A DNA stretch of 64,000 nucleotides from Candidatus Saccharibacteria bacterium CG2_30_41_52 (GTDB lineage: Bacteria > Patescibacteriota > Saccharimonadia > Saccharimonadales > Saccharimonadaceae), in contig MNZN01000001.1 of assembly GCA_001873625.1 (NCBI GenBank), forward strand, positions 124,001 through 188,000, given 5' to 3'. The translations under genes were made by a program, and so were the position numbers. Numbering within the stretch: position 1 is the stretch's first letter; every line of letters starts with the position of its first letter. The notes under the pieces were generated by a model. The model worked only from the letters and a program-made list of their open reading frames with translations, was not told the DNA's origin and made no database searches. Shown here in pieces: positions 44,717 to 53,163 of this stretch.

Positions 44717-44965
44717 TGTCAAATCCGCCTCTGTTAGGAAAGTTTGGTTCCTGGTGCCCGTTTTGTATTTTTAATATCTAAAAAGATATAAAACGTCCAG
44801 TTCGACTGGATAACGAAATTACCATACATACATCATTGACACTGAAGTATTTAGTAAATGATACTAATCATAAGGTCTAGTAACGGCATGTTCCTCTTTG
44901 CGATTAGCATTATTATTTGATTTTGGCTATAATTTATATTAAGTAGATAAGGGTAGTGAGAAGTT

Positions 44966-45157
44966 ATGAGTAAGATTGAGTTGATACTGATAGTTGTACT
45001 GATTATAGTTTTTATCTTTAGCGGTGGGAAGAAGCTGCCCGAACTTGCAAAAGGCGTAGGGGAGGCTGTAAGAGAATTAAAAAATGGTCTTAACGAAGAT
45101 GATGAGTCTGATTCGGAAAATAAATTATCAAAAAAAATAATAGACTATTCGATATAA
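44966..45157 (+). CDS. tatA: TatA/E-like twin-arginine translocase subunit
   Basis: 63 residues: a short N-terminal transmembrane helix (ELILIVVLIIVFIF), the SGGKKLPELAKGVGEA amphipathic helix and an acidic tail, the TatA/TatE layout, with G-K in place of the usual F-G-P-K hinge details. TatA forms the pore of the Tat system. No tatC is in the window. It lies between the two PLD repeats, probably as island cargo. Confidence 0.75.
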   Translation: MSKIELILIVVLIIVFIFSGGKKLPELAKGVGEAVRELKNGLNEDDESDSENKLSKKIIDYSI

Positions 45158-45228
45158 TCTTTGTGTATTAAATATGTCTTTTAATTTGGAGCTAAGTATT
45201 ACTGGCAACTCATATATAATATATGCAT

Positions 45229-47712
45229 ATGCTTTGGTATAAACAAAATATTGATCAGTTATATGAAGTTTTAGAAACATCATACAATGGGCTTTCTGGT
45301 AGCGAAGTTAATAAACGGCTTAAAACATATGGTCTAAACCAACTTGCAATTCACAAAGAACCACTTTGGAAGATAATAATAGAACCGTTTAGGAATATAT
45401 TCGTTATCATTCTAAGCGCAGCGGCTTCAGTTAGTCTATTGAGTCATGAGCCACTCGACGCAATAATTATCAGTTTAATTATCATAATCAATGCCACTAT
45501 TTATTATTTTCAACGTTATGCAACTACAAAAGTGTTAAGAAGTCTAAAAAGGCATAGCATTCAACAAATTAATATAGTCAGGGATGGTAGCCAGCGGATT
45601 ATTTCGTCTATTAATTTAGTACCAGGAGATGTTGTTATATTAAATGAAGGCGGAAAAGTTCCCGCCGATGCGAGGATTATACATACCGATAATCTTCAGA
45701 TTGATGAGGCTTCGTTGACTGGCGAATCAGTTCCAGTGCGTAAATACGCTTCAACTCTTGAAACCGATAAGCAGATATTTGAGCAAGACAATATGGTGTT
45801 CCAGGGTACATATGTGATTGCTGGCACAGCCAGAGTTCTAATAGTCGAAACTGGAATTAGGACTGAATATAGTAAAATTGCTGAGTTGGTCGTAGATGAT
45901 AAGTCTAAAAGTCCAGTCCAGGCCAAAATCGACCAGTTAATTTCTTTATTGGTTAAGATTACTGCTGTTTTGGCAGTTATTGTTTTTATACTATCTTTAG
46001 CTAGAGGTATACCCGCAGGGGAGGCGCTGAGATTCGTATTATCAATGACAGTTTCTGCTGTGCCGGAGGGGCTACCAGTTGCGTTAACTGTTATTATAGT
46101 TTTGGGTATGAGACGAATGGCAAAACAAAAAGCTTTAGTAAGATCATTTAAAGCAATTGAGGATATTGGTTTAATTACGACAATCGCGACAGACAAAACT
46201 GGTACTTTAACAAAAAACCATCTCGTTGTTGTAGATAAATGGTCAATTAATGATGAAGACGTGGTAAATGTTGCAGAACGTACGGTTGATGGATTGATGA
46301 TTTTATCGGATCCGTTGGATAGGGCAGTAAAAGAATACGTTGAGAATAGAGAAAATCATAAAATCGACAAACTTTATCCATTTGATATATCTTTGCGAAT
46401 GAGCGGAGCATTTATCGAAAATGATAAAACAATATATATAAAAGGATCGCCAGAGCATGTTTTAGATAAATCAAAAATTAAACCTGAGCAGTATCATATA
46501 GCTGAGTCTGTTTTACATGAACTTGCCTCAAAAGGTTATCGGGTTATTGCATTCGCAAAATATAAAGTTGAAGGTGGACTTCCCGACGATTTGTGTATTA
46601 TTGGAAAAAACGATATCGAATTTATTGGCTTTTTGGCATTTGCTGACGAACTAAGATCTGAAGCTAAAAATGCCATACGTGCTGCACATAAAGCGGGTAT
46701 TAGTGTAAGGCTTATCACGGGCGATCATTACGAAACAGCTTTTAATATCGGCAAACAATTAGGCCTAGCTACTCACATTAATCAGGTAATGCAAGGTGTC
46801 GACTTACCAAAAAGTATGCCAGCTTTAGTTGAGACGATAAAAGATAAGACAGTTTTTGCACGCATATTACCCGAAGATAAATTTAGAATTTTAAAAGCAT
46901 TAAAGCAGACAGAGATTACCGCAATGACTGGTGATGGCGTAAATGATGTCCCCGCCTTGGCTAACGCCCATGTCGGTATTGCTATGGGGTCGGGGAGTGA
47001 TATCGCCAAGGATGCAGGGGGAATTGTTCTGCTTGATGACAATTTTGCCACAATAATAAAAGCCATAGCAGAAGGTAGAAAAATATTTGATAACATACGA
47101 CGTATGCTTTTCTATTTACTGTCTACATCACTTGGTGAAGTATTGACAATGGTCGGCGCGCTACTATTCGGCCTGCCTCTACCAATTACTGCTATACAAA
47201 TCTTGTGGATTAATTTAGTCACCGACACTGCAATGGTTTTACCACTTGGATTAGAACCAGAAGAGGATGATCATATGAAGCGACCACCTAGGAAGCCTAA
47301 AGATCCCCTAATGAGTAGAATGCTACTTTCTAGAATAGCGATAATAGGTCTCACTATGGCTGTCGTAACATTGATAACTGTGTCTATTCTTGTTAAACAG
47401 GGTTATGAAACTAGCTATATTCAGACTGTAGCTTTTATGATGTTGATTGTCGCACAATGGATGAATGCTTTTAATGCTCGAAGTGAATTTAAATCATCAT
47501 TTAGTAGAATAAAGAAGGTGAACTACGGTTTAATAGTGGGGCTCGCAATCGCCTCTGTTTTGCAGGTTTTAGTTATGTTTGGACCACTCAGAGAAGTTTT
47601 CGACGTACAAACAGTTCCACTATCCACCCTACTCATAAGCTCTGGGTTGATGGCTATGACTATACTTATCGTTTCTGAACTTCATAAATTTATCATTAAA
47701 GCAAATAGTTAA
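45229..47712 (+). CDS. P-type cation-transporting ATPase (P2 type)
   Basis: 827 residues. DKTGTLTKN holds the phosphorylated Asp, LTGES-like TGESVP marks the actuator domain, TGDGVNDVPAL the hinge, and about ten transmembrane helices are present including PEGLPVALT in M4 (Ca/cation P2 signature). The C-terminal region matches Cation_ATPase_C. It likely exports Ca2+ or another cation. A TATAAT at 45215-45220 sits 8 nt before the ATG at 45229, favouring this over the ATG at 45223. Confidence 0.88.
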   Translation: MLWYKQNIDQLYEVLETSYNGLSGSEVNKRLKTYGLNQLAIHKEPLWKIIIEPFRNIFVIILSAAASVSLLSHEPLDAIIISLIIIINATIYYFQRYATTKVLRSLKRHSIQQINIVRDGSQRIISSINLVPGDVVILNEGGKVPADARIIHTDNLQIDEASLTGESVPVRKYASTLETDKQIFEQDNMVFQGTYVIAGTARVLIVETGIRTEYSKIAELVVDDKSKSPVQAKIDQLISLLVKITAVLAVIVFILSLARGIPAGEALRFVLSMTVSAVPEGLPVALTVIIVLGMRRMAKQKALVRSFKAIEDIGLITTIATDKTGTLTKNHLVVVDKWSINDEDVVNVAERTVDGLMILSDPLDRAVKEYVENRENHKIDKLYPFDISLRMSGAFIENDKTIYIKGSPEHVLDKSKIKPEQYHIAESVLHELASKGYRVIAFAKYKVEGGLPDDLCIIGKNDIEFIGFLAFADELRSEAKNAIRAAHKAGISVRLITGDHYETAFNIGKQLGLATHINQVMQGVDLPKSMPALVETIKDKTVFARILPEDKFRILKALKQTEITAMTGDGVNDVPALANAHVGIAMGSGSDIAKDAGGIVLLDDNFATIIKAIAEGRKIFDNIRRMLFYLLSTSLGEVLTMVGALLFGLPLPITAIQILWINLVTDTAMVLPLGLEPEEDDHMKRPPRKPKDPLMSRMLLSRIAIIGLTMAVVTLITVSILVKQGYETSYIQTVAFMMLIVAQWMNAFNARSEFKSSFSRIKKVNYGLIVGLAIASVLQVLVMFGPLREVFDVQTVPLSTLLISSGLMAMTILIVSELHKFIIKANS

Positions 47713-47729
47713 AAAATAGTTTACTAAAG

Positions 47730-48185
47730 TTATATCAACCTAATAGTATTTCTTACATTATTTTTTAGACCAGTAAAACGTAGCATCTCTTTCACCAACT
47801 GGGCAGACTGTATACGACGCATCATTTCACAGCTATCATTTTGAGACAAGATATTTAAACTTCCTTTCCACAATACATCGTCTACGATGGCTATCTTGCG
47901 ATGATGGCCAACTGTCATAAATACTTCTATGCCAATGCTCTGCATCTCGCCAATAGCCCATAAGGCCTGTTCGTAGAGCAGAGGGTTATGTTCATTAAGT
48001 GGTTTGGTATTAACAACTATACGCACATCACGCAATCGAAGCTTTCTTAAAACTGACATCAATCGAATTATTCGTTTTTTAGTAATGAACGGACTTTCAA
48101 TAATTACAGTATTGCGTGCGTTATTTAGGTCTTTGACAAATGCTTTGTAAAAAGTATCTTGGTTGAATAGGGAAGAACTAAACAT
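47730..48185 (-). CDS. PLD-fold protein, paralog 2
   Basis: 151 residues with HRKIAIVD and GSLN, the single HKD motif. Nearly the same N-terminus and middle (HNPLLYEQALWAIGEMQ) as paralog 1 at 44136-44576; the C-termini diverge. GGAGG precedes the start. It converges with the P-type ATPase and lies next to a tRNA-end-like repeat at 48244. Likely a nuclease or phosphodiesterase. Confidence 0.75.
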   Translation of the reverse strand: MFSSSLFNQDTFYKAFVKDLNNARNTVIIESPFITKKRIIRLMSVLRKLRLRDVRIVVNTKPLNEHNPLLYEQALWAIGEMQSIGIEVFMTVGHHRKIAIVDDVLWKGSLNILSQNDSCEMMRRIQSAQLVKEMLRFTGLKNNVRNTIRLI

Positions 48186-48243
48186 TTTCGCCCTCCTTAA
48201 AAGAACATACTATACCACAATAGGTTTGGTAATCGCCCCGAAG

Positions 48244-48295
48244 CCCCTGCCAAACATAAGCAGTATGCAAAGACTCAGTTTTCTGGGTCTTTTTT
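48244..48295 (+). terminator. tRNA-end-like repeat followed by a terminator (junction 2)
   Basis: CCCCTGCCAAAC (48244-48255) repeats the tRNA-Trp 3' end (11 of 12). AGACTCAG/CTGGGTCT (48271-48278, 48283-48290) then forms an 8-bp stem with one G-U pair followed by six T. The order PLD gene, about 60 bp, repeat, terminator is the same as at 44.6 kb. Confidence 0.5.
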
Positions 48296-48367
48296 GATAC
48301 ACTACTCCGAATAAACTTGAATAATATATAATTTGCTGAATTATTTACATAGAGCTATAATTCAATC

Positions 48368-49138
48368 ATGGAAGAAAAAGAAAATCTAGAACTGGATCCA
48401 GTCAATACACAACCTCAAAAAGCAAAAAAGAAACACAGATTTCTCAAATTTATTATAGGTCTGATTATTACAATTGCTGCTATTTTATTAACTGCAAATT
48501 TTGCACTTCCTGGATTAATAACAACAAGAGATCTTGGTGTCAAATATACATCTAGTGATTATGATAGCGCAAAGGCAAAACTATCGACCATTAAAGAATT
48601 ACTAACAAATCTACCAAATATATCTGAATATAAATACGGTACTTCAAAAAATATCGATATATCTCTAAATAGCTCTGAAATAACCGCATTTATTAATACA
48701 GATAATCCGGTTAAATATGCTGTAGATAATTGCCAAGTATTAATCAACCCGGACGGAACCATCGAAACATCTGGCTCCGTAAATGTTAATTTCTTTTTGA
48801 AAGAAATATTAAACAATAAAATATCAAGAGAACAAATAGTGAATGAAATACCTGCACTGGTATTATTGCCATCAAGCGTTAATTTATATATGAAATTAAG
48901 TGGCGAAATCATAGCTAATAAATCGAGTGCTTCGATCAAAGATGTTGCAGTACAAGGTATAACTATTCCAGCCCAATATATAAATACAAATGAAGCTGCC
49001 TCGACATTCACTAGCGGCATTGATAGTTTCTTGGCTAAAAATAACTCGATATCCGGCGCCAGTATCGACAATTTAACCGCCAAAGATGGCCTAGTTTATC
49101 TAAAAGCTAAAATACCAAGCATAATTAATGCTAAATAA
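48368..49138 (+). CDS. Membrane-anchored exported protein, unknown
   Basis: 256 residues. A basic N-terminus (KAKKKHRF) and one transmembrane helix (FIIGLIITIAAILLTANF) precede an about 210-residue extracytoplasmic domain rich in Ser, Asn and Ile with beta-strand pattern. No Cys pair or enzymatic motif is visible. TATAAT lies 6 nt before the ATG, so the mRNA is leaderless. A single-pass surface or periplasm-facing protein; no family recognised. Confidence 0.6.
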   Translation: MEEKENLELDPVNTQPQKAKKKHRFLKFIIGLIITIAAILLTANFALPGLITTRDLGVKYTSSDYDSAKAKLSTIKELLTNLPNISEYKYGTSKNIDISLNSSEITAFINTDNPVKYAVDNCQVLINPDGTIETSGSVNVNFFLKEILNNKISREQIVNEIPALVLLPSSVNLYMKLSGEIIANKSSASIKDVAVQGITIPAQYINTNEAASTFTSGIDSFLAKNNSISGASIDNLTAKDGLVYLKAKIPSIINAK

Positions 49139-49177
49139 TCTCTAATCCATCTATTATATATGAGTGAAAGATAACAA

Positions 49178-49600
49178 ATGCAATATATATCAATTATTAT
49201 TCTAATATTATTAATCTTCTCAACTCTATTTTACAAAAACCGAATTATATCAAATTACATAGTAATATCTAGGGTGTCAAACATAAACGACGAACTACGA
49301 ATCAAGTTTGTATCTAGGATGATTAGCGCTGGAACATTTACTGTATTAGCTATCATTTTATATATTTGGGGGTATGCTGAAAATACAGCGCATGTGAATG
49401 AACATATGGAAATAAATACGTATGGCATTCTACAGATTTTCTTAGCATGGATATTTGGTATTAGCGCATTTATTATAGGCGCCGATGCATTTCTGAATTA
49501 CAAAATTAAATCTGGAGTCAAACAATCGTCGATTGTTATGATCTTGTCAATTATTATATTATTGATTGTTATTTTTGCATTCATATCCTTGCCAAGATAG
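49178..49600 (+). CDS. Polytopic membrane protein, unknown
   Basis: 140 residues with four predicted transmembrane helices (ISIIILILLIFSTLF, FTVLAIILYIWGY, ILQIFLAWIFGISAFIIG, IVMILSIIILLIVIFAF). It starts 39 nt after the upstream anchored protein and may share its transcript. No conserved motif recognised. Confidence 0.55.
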   Translation: MQYISIIILILLIFSTLFYKNRIISNYIVISRVSNINDELRIKFVSRMISAGTFTVLAIILYIWGYAENTAHVNEHMEINTYGILQIFLAWIFGISAFIIGADAFLNYKIKSGVKQSSIVMILSIIILLIVIFAFISLPR

Positions 49601-49905
49601 ACCATCTAATAGCCATCACCCATTAGCACTTCTAGAAGAAGTGACCAGAATCAAATTAATCACTTCCGTTAAGTTACTAGCTTTAGTTAGTATTAAATTT
49701 GATATTATAGTTTACGAATCGTTATAACATCTTGCGTTGGACGTGTACCCCTGCCTCGATCAGTTTACTCATTTTGCAAGCAATCGGGAATAGGAATTAA
49801 AGCGATAACCTTCCGTGTATCCCAGCGTCAAAAGTTCCTCAAACTAACTCTTATCGAGAATGGGCTCAATTTTAATAATACTGTTTATGATATTATATAA
49901 AATAT
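49601..49905. other. Gene-free region with tRNA-Trp 3'-end fragments
   Basis: No coding frame is supported. It holds an exact 14-bp copy of the tRNA-Trp end at 49742-49755 and a 12-of-13 match (TTCCGTGTATCCC) at 49811-49823. A TATTAT/TATATA -10 region for the next gene lies at 49891-49899. Confidence 0.5.
49742..49755 (+). repeat. Exact tRNA-Trp-end repeat, candidate attR
   Basis: CGTGTACCCCTGCC is identical to 1676-1689 inside tRNA-Trp. Sequence diverges on both sides, as expected for an att core. Genes left of it are accessory and those further right become housekeeping. Confidence 0.5.
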
Positions 49906-50235
49906 ATGAACCACAACATTAACACATCAAACGAAGACAATGAACTATCAGCGAAAGAAAAATCTAAAATCCGAATAATTGTAGCCGACAGAAGGCGTAA
50001 ATGCATTACTACATCCATCGTTTCGGTTGCTGTTATAGTCGTGTGTTTATTAACAATATCCAATATTGACGGGCAAATACACTCTTCAGAATCTCCAACA
50101 GGAACAGCTATGGCGTACTGGCCAAATCTCATAATTTTGCAATTGATTGCGGCTATTGCAGTGATAGTTATCTTTGTATGTGTTACAAAGTTGATATCAT
50201 TACATATCTTACTAAAATCCGTAAATTCAAAATAA
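49906..50235 (+). CDS. Two-helix membrane protein, unknown
   Basis: 109 residues: a charged N-terminus of about 35 residues, a helix (TSIVSVAVIVVCLLTI), an outside loop and a second helix (LIILQLIAAIAVIVIFVCV). -10-like TATATA lies 6 nt before the ATG. Not recognised. First gene right of the candidate attR. Confidence 0.5.
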   Translation: MNHNINTSNEDNELSAKEKSKIRIIVADRRRKCITTSIVSVAVIVVCLLTISNIDGQIHSSESPTGTAMAYWPNLIILQLIAAIAVIVIFVCVTKLISLHILLKSVNSK

Positions 50236-50261
50236 ATCATACTTATAGTAATGGACGGTAA

Positions 50262-50450
50262 ATGCGTAATTTCATACACACCTACAGATACAAAGCCGCC
50301 TACCTAGCCAGCTTGATCATAGCCCTAAATATAGCTAATTCAATCGTAGGCTCGCCAACATATAGCCAAGGATTCTTTTACTTTTTTCTTGTTTTAGTAT
50401 TCGTGTGCATCGGAATATATTTTCACACAAAAGACATGGCAAAGAAGTAA
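50262..50450 (+). CDS. Small two-helix membrane protein
   Basis: 62 residues with helices around AYLASLIIALNIANSIV and FFYFFLVLVFVCIGIYF and a short basic tail. Not recognised. It follows the previous gene by 26 nt, with GGACGG near the start, and may be cotranscribed. Confidence 0.45.
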   Translation: MRNFIHTYRYKAAYLASLIIALNIANSIVGSPTYSQGFFYFFLVLVFVCIGIYFHTKDMAKK

Positions 50451-50538
50451 CGGTAATGCCCTAAGCCAACTGTACTAACCGTCACAACAAGACTATAATA
50501 GTAATGTACATTAATAATTAATATTGGGAGGACATGAT

Positions 50539-50685
50539 ATGTTACTAACAATAGCAATAATTTTATTAATTCTTTGGGCACTAGGCTTTACCTTAAATAT
50601 AGGCGCCGGGCTAATTCACATATTACTAGTCATCGCACTTATCGTGTTTATCTATAACATGATATCTAGCAAACGAACCGTCTAG
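50539..50685 (+). CDS. lmo0937-family small membrane protein
   Basis: 48 residues beginning MLLTIAIILLILWALGF with a second hydrophobic stretch (LIHILLVIALIVFIYNMI), the layout of the lmo0937 family of tiny membrane proteins often linked to envelope stress. GGGAGG lies about 10 nt upstream. A terminator follows 20 nt after the stop. Confidence 0.75.
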   Translation: MLLTIAIILLILWALGFTLNIGAGLIHILLVIALIVFIYNMISSKRTV

Positions 50686-50703
50686 GTTTACTAGATTACA
50701 ATA

Positions 50704-50730
50704 AAAAGACACCCGAAATGGGTGTCTTTT
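50704..50730. terminator. Bidirectional terminator
   Basis: AAAAGACACCC (50704-50714) and GGGTGTCTTTT (50720-50730) form a perfect 11-bp stem with a 5-nt loop between the converging lmo0937-type and YggT-like genes. Confidence 0.85.
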
Positions 50731-50745
50731 CTGATTGGTCTTTAT

Positions 50746-51135
50746 TTATTCTTGTTGTCGGCCCGAAAGTACTCGGACTAATGCCACAATCCCCCAAGCC
50801 AATAGGGCGTACACAGCCAATGCAACCAATGTAGCTGGCTCGAACACAGAAACCGTTTCAGCTCCTGATGCAACACTAGTGCTAAATATACCCGTGAATG
50901 GGGCAGTAAATATAGCAGATAGATTATAGACGAAATCTACAAATCCGCTTCCAGGATTTGCTCCTAGTAATTTAAGAACAAATCGGAAGGCCAACAAGAC
51001 CTCCAGGATTCCGAAAATTAAATAAATAAAATAACCAGCCGTCTGATAGCTGGTTGCGTCTCGTCTTTCTGGTTCCATCCCAGATGAATTATCGTTTTCG
51101 GTAGTAGTGATCGTTTCTTTGGTGATGTCTGACAT
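50746..51135 (-). CDS. YggT-like membrane protein
   Basis: 129 residues. A charged N-terminal 28 residues precede the YggT pattern: GILEVLLAFRFVLKLLGANP, FVYNLSAIFTAPFTGIF and a final helix (LVALAVYALLAWGIVALV). The family is broadly conserved and linked to osmotic stress or cell envelope roles without a fixed function. GGAG lies about 6 nt upstream of the ATG. Confidence 0.7.
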   Translation of the reverse strand: MSDITKETITTTENDNSSGMEPERRDATSYQTAGYFIYLIFGILEVLLAFRFVLKLLGANPGSGFVDFVYNLSAIFTAPFTGIFSTSVASGAETVSVFEPATLVALAVYALLAWGIVALVRVLSGRQQE

Positions 51136-51182
51136 ATGATCTCCTTTATTAACGTTCCACTACTTCTATTATACTCTTATTT

Positions 51183-51214
51183 AAAAAGCCCGCTTATTCC
51201 AAAGCGGGCTTTTT
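51183..51214. terminator. Terminator after ahpC
   Basis: AAAAAGCCCGCTT and its complement (51202-51214) form a 13-bp stem with T-runs on both strands. It would end the minus-strand peroxiredoxin transcript. Confidence 0.85.
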
Positions 51215-51232
51215 AATTAGTTATTTTAGTAT

Positions 51233-51796
51233 TTATATCTTTCCAACCAACTCAACGCCTGGCGTCAAAGTGTCATCGCCAGGTTGCCAACTGGCAGGGC
51301 AGACATTGCCGCCGTGTTCACGAACGAATTTAGCTGCCTGTAATTTGCGAACCATTTCCGCAGCACTACGGCCTATATTGTTGTCGTGAATTTCGATAGT
51401 TTTCAAAACACCGTCTGGGTCAATAATAAACGTACCGCGCAATGACAAACCCTCTTCTTCGATATACGTACCAAACATTTTGGCAACGTTACCGGTTGGA
51501 TCGGCTAGCATTGGATAAGTAATTTGGCTGATTGCTGGCGAGCTATCATGCCACGCCTTGTGAGCAAAAGCCGTATCGGTACTGATACTCATAATTTCAC
51601 CGCTAAGTCCTTGCACGGTCTTGTATTGTTTGGCAGCGTCTTCTAATTCTGTAGGACATACAAAGGTAAAATCGGCTGGATAAAATATCAACACAACCCA
51701 TTTTCCTTTATAATCTGATAGCTTAATTTTCTGGATGTCGTCTTTGTAAAACGCATCTAATTCAAAATCTGGAACATTTGTATTTATAGTAATCAT
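51233..51796 (-). CDS. ahpC: 2-Cys peroxiredoxin (AhpC/Prx)
   Basis: 187 residues. The peroxidatic site is PADFTFVCPTE (Cys about 48) and the resolving site is GGNVCPASWQPG (Cys about 166), the typical 2-Cys AhpC arrangement. It reduces H2O2 and alkyl hydroperoxides in the cytosol. No ahpF-type reductase is adjacent, so electrons probably come from thioredoxin. TATAAT lies 9 nt before the ATG with TCGACA 17 nt upstream, giving a nearly leaderless mRNA. Confidence 0.93.
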   Translation of the reverse strand: MITINTNVPDFELDAFYKDDIQKIKLSDYKGKWVVLIFYPADFTFVCPTELEDAAKQYKTVQGLSGEIMSISTDTAFAHKAWHDSSPAISQITYPMLADPTGNVAKMFGTYIEEEGLSLRGTFIIDPDGVLKTIEIHDNNIGRSAAEMVRKLQAAKFVREHGGNVCPASWQPGDDTLTPGVELVGKI

Positions 51797-51867
51797 CGTA
51801 TATCAATTATAGCAAAGCATAGAATGTTTGTCGAAAGAGCCATGGGTGGTTAAGATTAACAACTAGA

Positions 51868-51998
51868 TTGACATTACACGTGTTTTGTGATATTATAATT
51901 TAATCAACCGTTCAAAGCAAAATATGCCACGAACAGAGGTGAACATTTACAAGTCGGATTATTCAAGTGCTTATCGGTCGAGTAAGCAAGTTTTTTAA
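51868..51998 (+). ncRNA. Possible small RNA (promoter to terminator) or 24-codon ORF
   Basis: TTGACA (51868-51873) and TATTAT (51891-51896) have a 17-nt spacer. About 75 nt after the expected start, TGCTTA/TAAGCA (51968-51973, 51983-51988) is followed by six T. The unit would give an about 95-nt RNA. A 24-codon ORF (51924-51998, beginning MPRTEVNIYK) lacks a ribosome-binding site. No known RNA family is recognised. Confidence 0.4.
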
Positions 51999-52022
51999 AT
52001 AATTAATAAAAAAAATAATAAT

Positions 52023-52430
52023 ATGAACAAACTAATTTGGTGTATCAAAAGGATATGGCAATTGCCATATCAGTACACCTTAAACCGTAGGTGGCAAGAC
52101 AGGTATCGCTCCGCTAAATTGTCGTTAGGACTACCTAGAATCGATGATTGCTCTCAGTTTAACAAAATTAATACGTTAGACAAGGGCAGCAGGGAGGCGT
52201 TTTTACGCGCCCTAATCATTGAGGTTACTAACTATAACCGCGAAAAATATTCATCGAGTCTAGATATCATTCGATGGAGACAGATTTTCAAAGTTATGGA
52301 CAACCTAGGAATCTGGGGAATACAAAAGGGGATATACGATCTGATTAAAGTATCAGATAGTAAACAAGTCAGTTCTTTCGATATTAAAAATTTCGAAAGC
52401 TACAATCCCCAAGACAATATGATTATATAG
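52023..52430 (+). CDS. Hypothetical protein, 135 residues
   Basis: A helix-rich basic protein (begins MNKLIWCIKRIWQLPYQY) without transmembrane segments or motifs I recognise. No Shine-Dalgarno sequence precedes it. The upstream promoter/terminator unit makes the expression context unclear. A strong terminator follows. Confidence 0.5.
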   Translation: MNKLIWCIKRIWQLPYQYTLNRRWQDRYRSAKLSLGLPRIDDCSQFNKINTLDKGSREAFLRALIIEVTNYNREKYSSSLDIIRWRQIFKVMDNLGIWGIQKGIYDLIKVSDSKQVSSFDIKNFESYNPQDNMII

Positions 52431-52440
52431 ATCACACTGG

Positions 52441-52472
52441 TTTAGGGCGCTTCTACTCAGGAACGCCCTAAA
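52441..52472. terminator. Terminator between converging genes
   Basis: TTTAGGGCG (52441-52449) and CGCCCTAAA (52464-52472) form a perfect 9-bp stem with a 14-nt loop. Confidence 0.65.
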
Positions 52473-52521
52473 CAACAGAATATAAGCTATTCCCGATAAG
52501 CACATTTGAATAATCCGATTT

Positions 52522-53100
52522 TTACGCGCCGCTAACGATAGTGGCCAAAATCCCAATTGTTATCGTAACAATCAACAGCGCAGTCTTGGCGCCGCCAGAC
52601 AGTTTATCTGTCCTTGTCACTAATAATATCGCAGAAACAAAGATTAAATTTTCAACAAATAACATCACCATCAGCGGAAAAGCCTCGGCCACTCCACCAT
52701 TAAATTTTTGATATAAATTAAATATCAATTGTGCCACAGGCACGCCACATAACGCGTAAATCCATAAAAACATTACGCCGTCTGTCCTAACTTTGGACAG
52801 TCGTTTTAGAATCGCCATCACAGAAAGATACAGAACTCCAGCCCACAAAGCCAATGCAATCATTATCGAAGGTATCGAGCTGGCCAAGCTTAACGCGTTA
52901 CCCGATTGGTTTAAATAGTTCATCAGCCACACTGCCATAAAGACAGGTATAGTCAAAATTGCCGTAATAATTAAAATGCCGCCAATCGTCAATTTAACTG
53001 TCATATGTGATGACGCGATTTTGTTGACATGGTAACTCATATTATCAGTTCTGCCTGTTACTGATGGGTACAATTTAGTCAAATTACTGCGATCTGTCAT
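52522..53100 (-). CDS. Polytopic membrane protein, unknown
   Basis: 192 residues from the ATG at 53100; a longer frame from 53121 would put the start upstream of its own TATAAT (53113-53108). Five transmembrane helices are predicted (LTIGGILIITAILTIPVF, IMIALALWAGVLYLSVMAI, VMFLWIYALCGVPVAQLIF, LMVMLFVENLIFVSAILL, TALLIVTITIGILATIV). No family recognised. Confidence 0.6.
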   Translation of the reverse strand: MTDRSNLTKLYPSVTGRTDNMSYHVNKIASSHMTVKLTIGGILIITAILTIPVFMAVWLMNYLNQSGNALSLASSIPSIMIALALWAGVLYLSVMAILKRLSKVRTDGVMFLWIYALCGVPVAQLIFNLYQKFNGGVAEAFPLMVMLFVENLIFVSAILLVTRTDKLSGGAKTALLIVTITIGILATIVSGA

Positions 53101-53163
53101 GGTTATGATTATATCATTCAACTTGGCGACCGAGTGGTATTATATAAATATTAAAAAAACACT

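Larger units (their letters stand above)
44577..44965. other. Intergenic region with tRNA-end repeat, terminator and two hairpins
   Basis: Gene-free stretch. It holds the PLD leader (44577-44630), the repeat at 44637-44654, a terminator at 44663-44714, and two small perfect hairpins: ATATCT/AGATAT (44774-44789) and TCCAGT/ACTGGA (44796-44810). The tatA gene follows. No coding frame is supported here. Confidence 0.5.
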
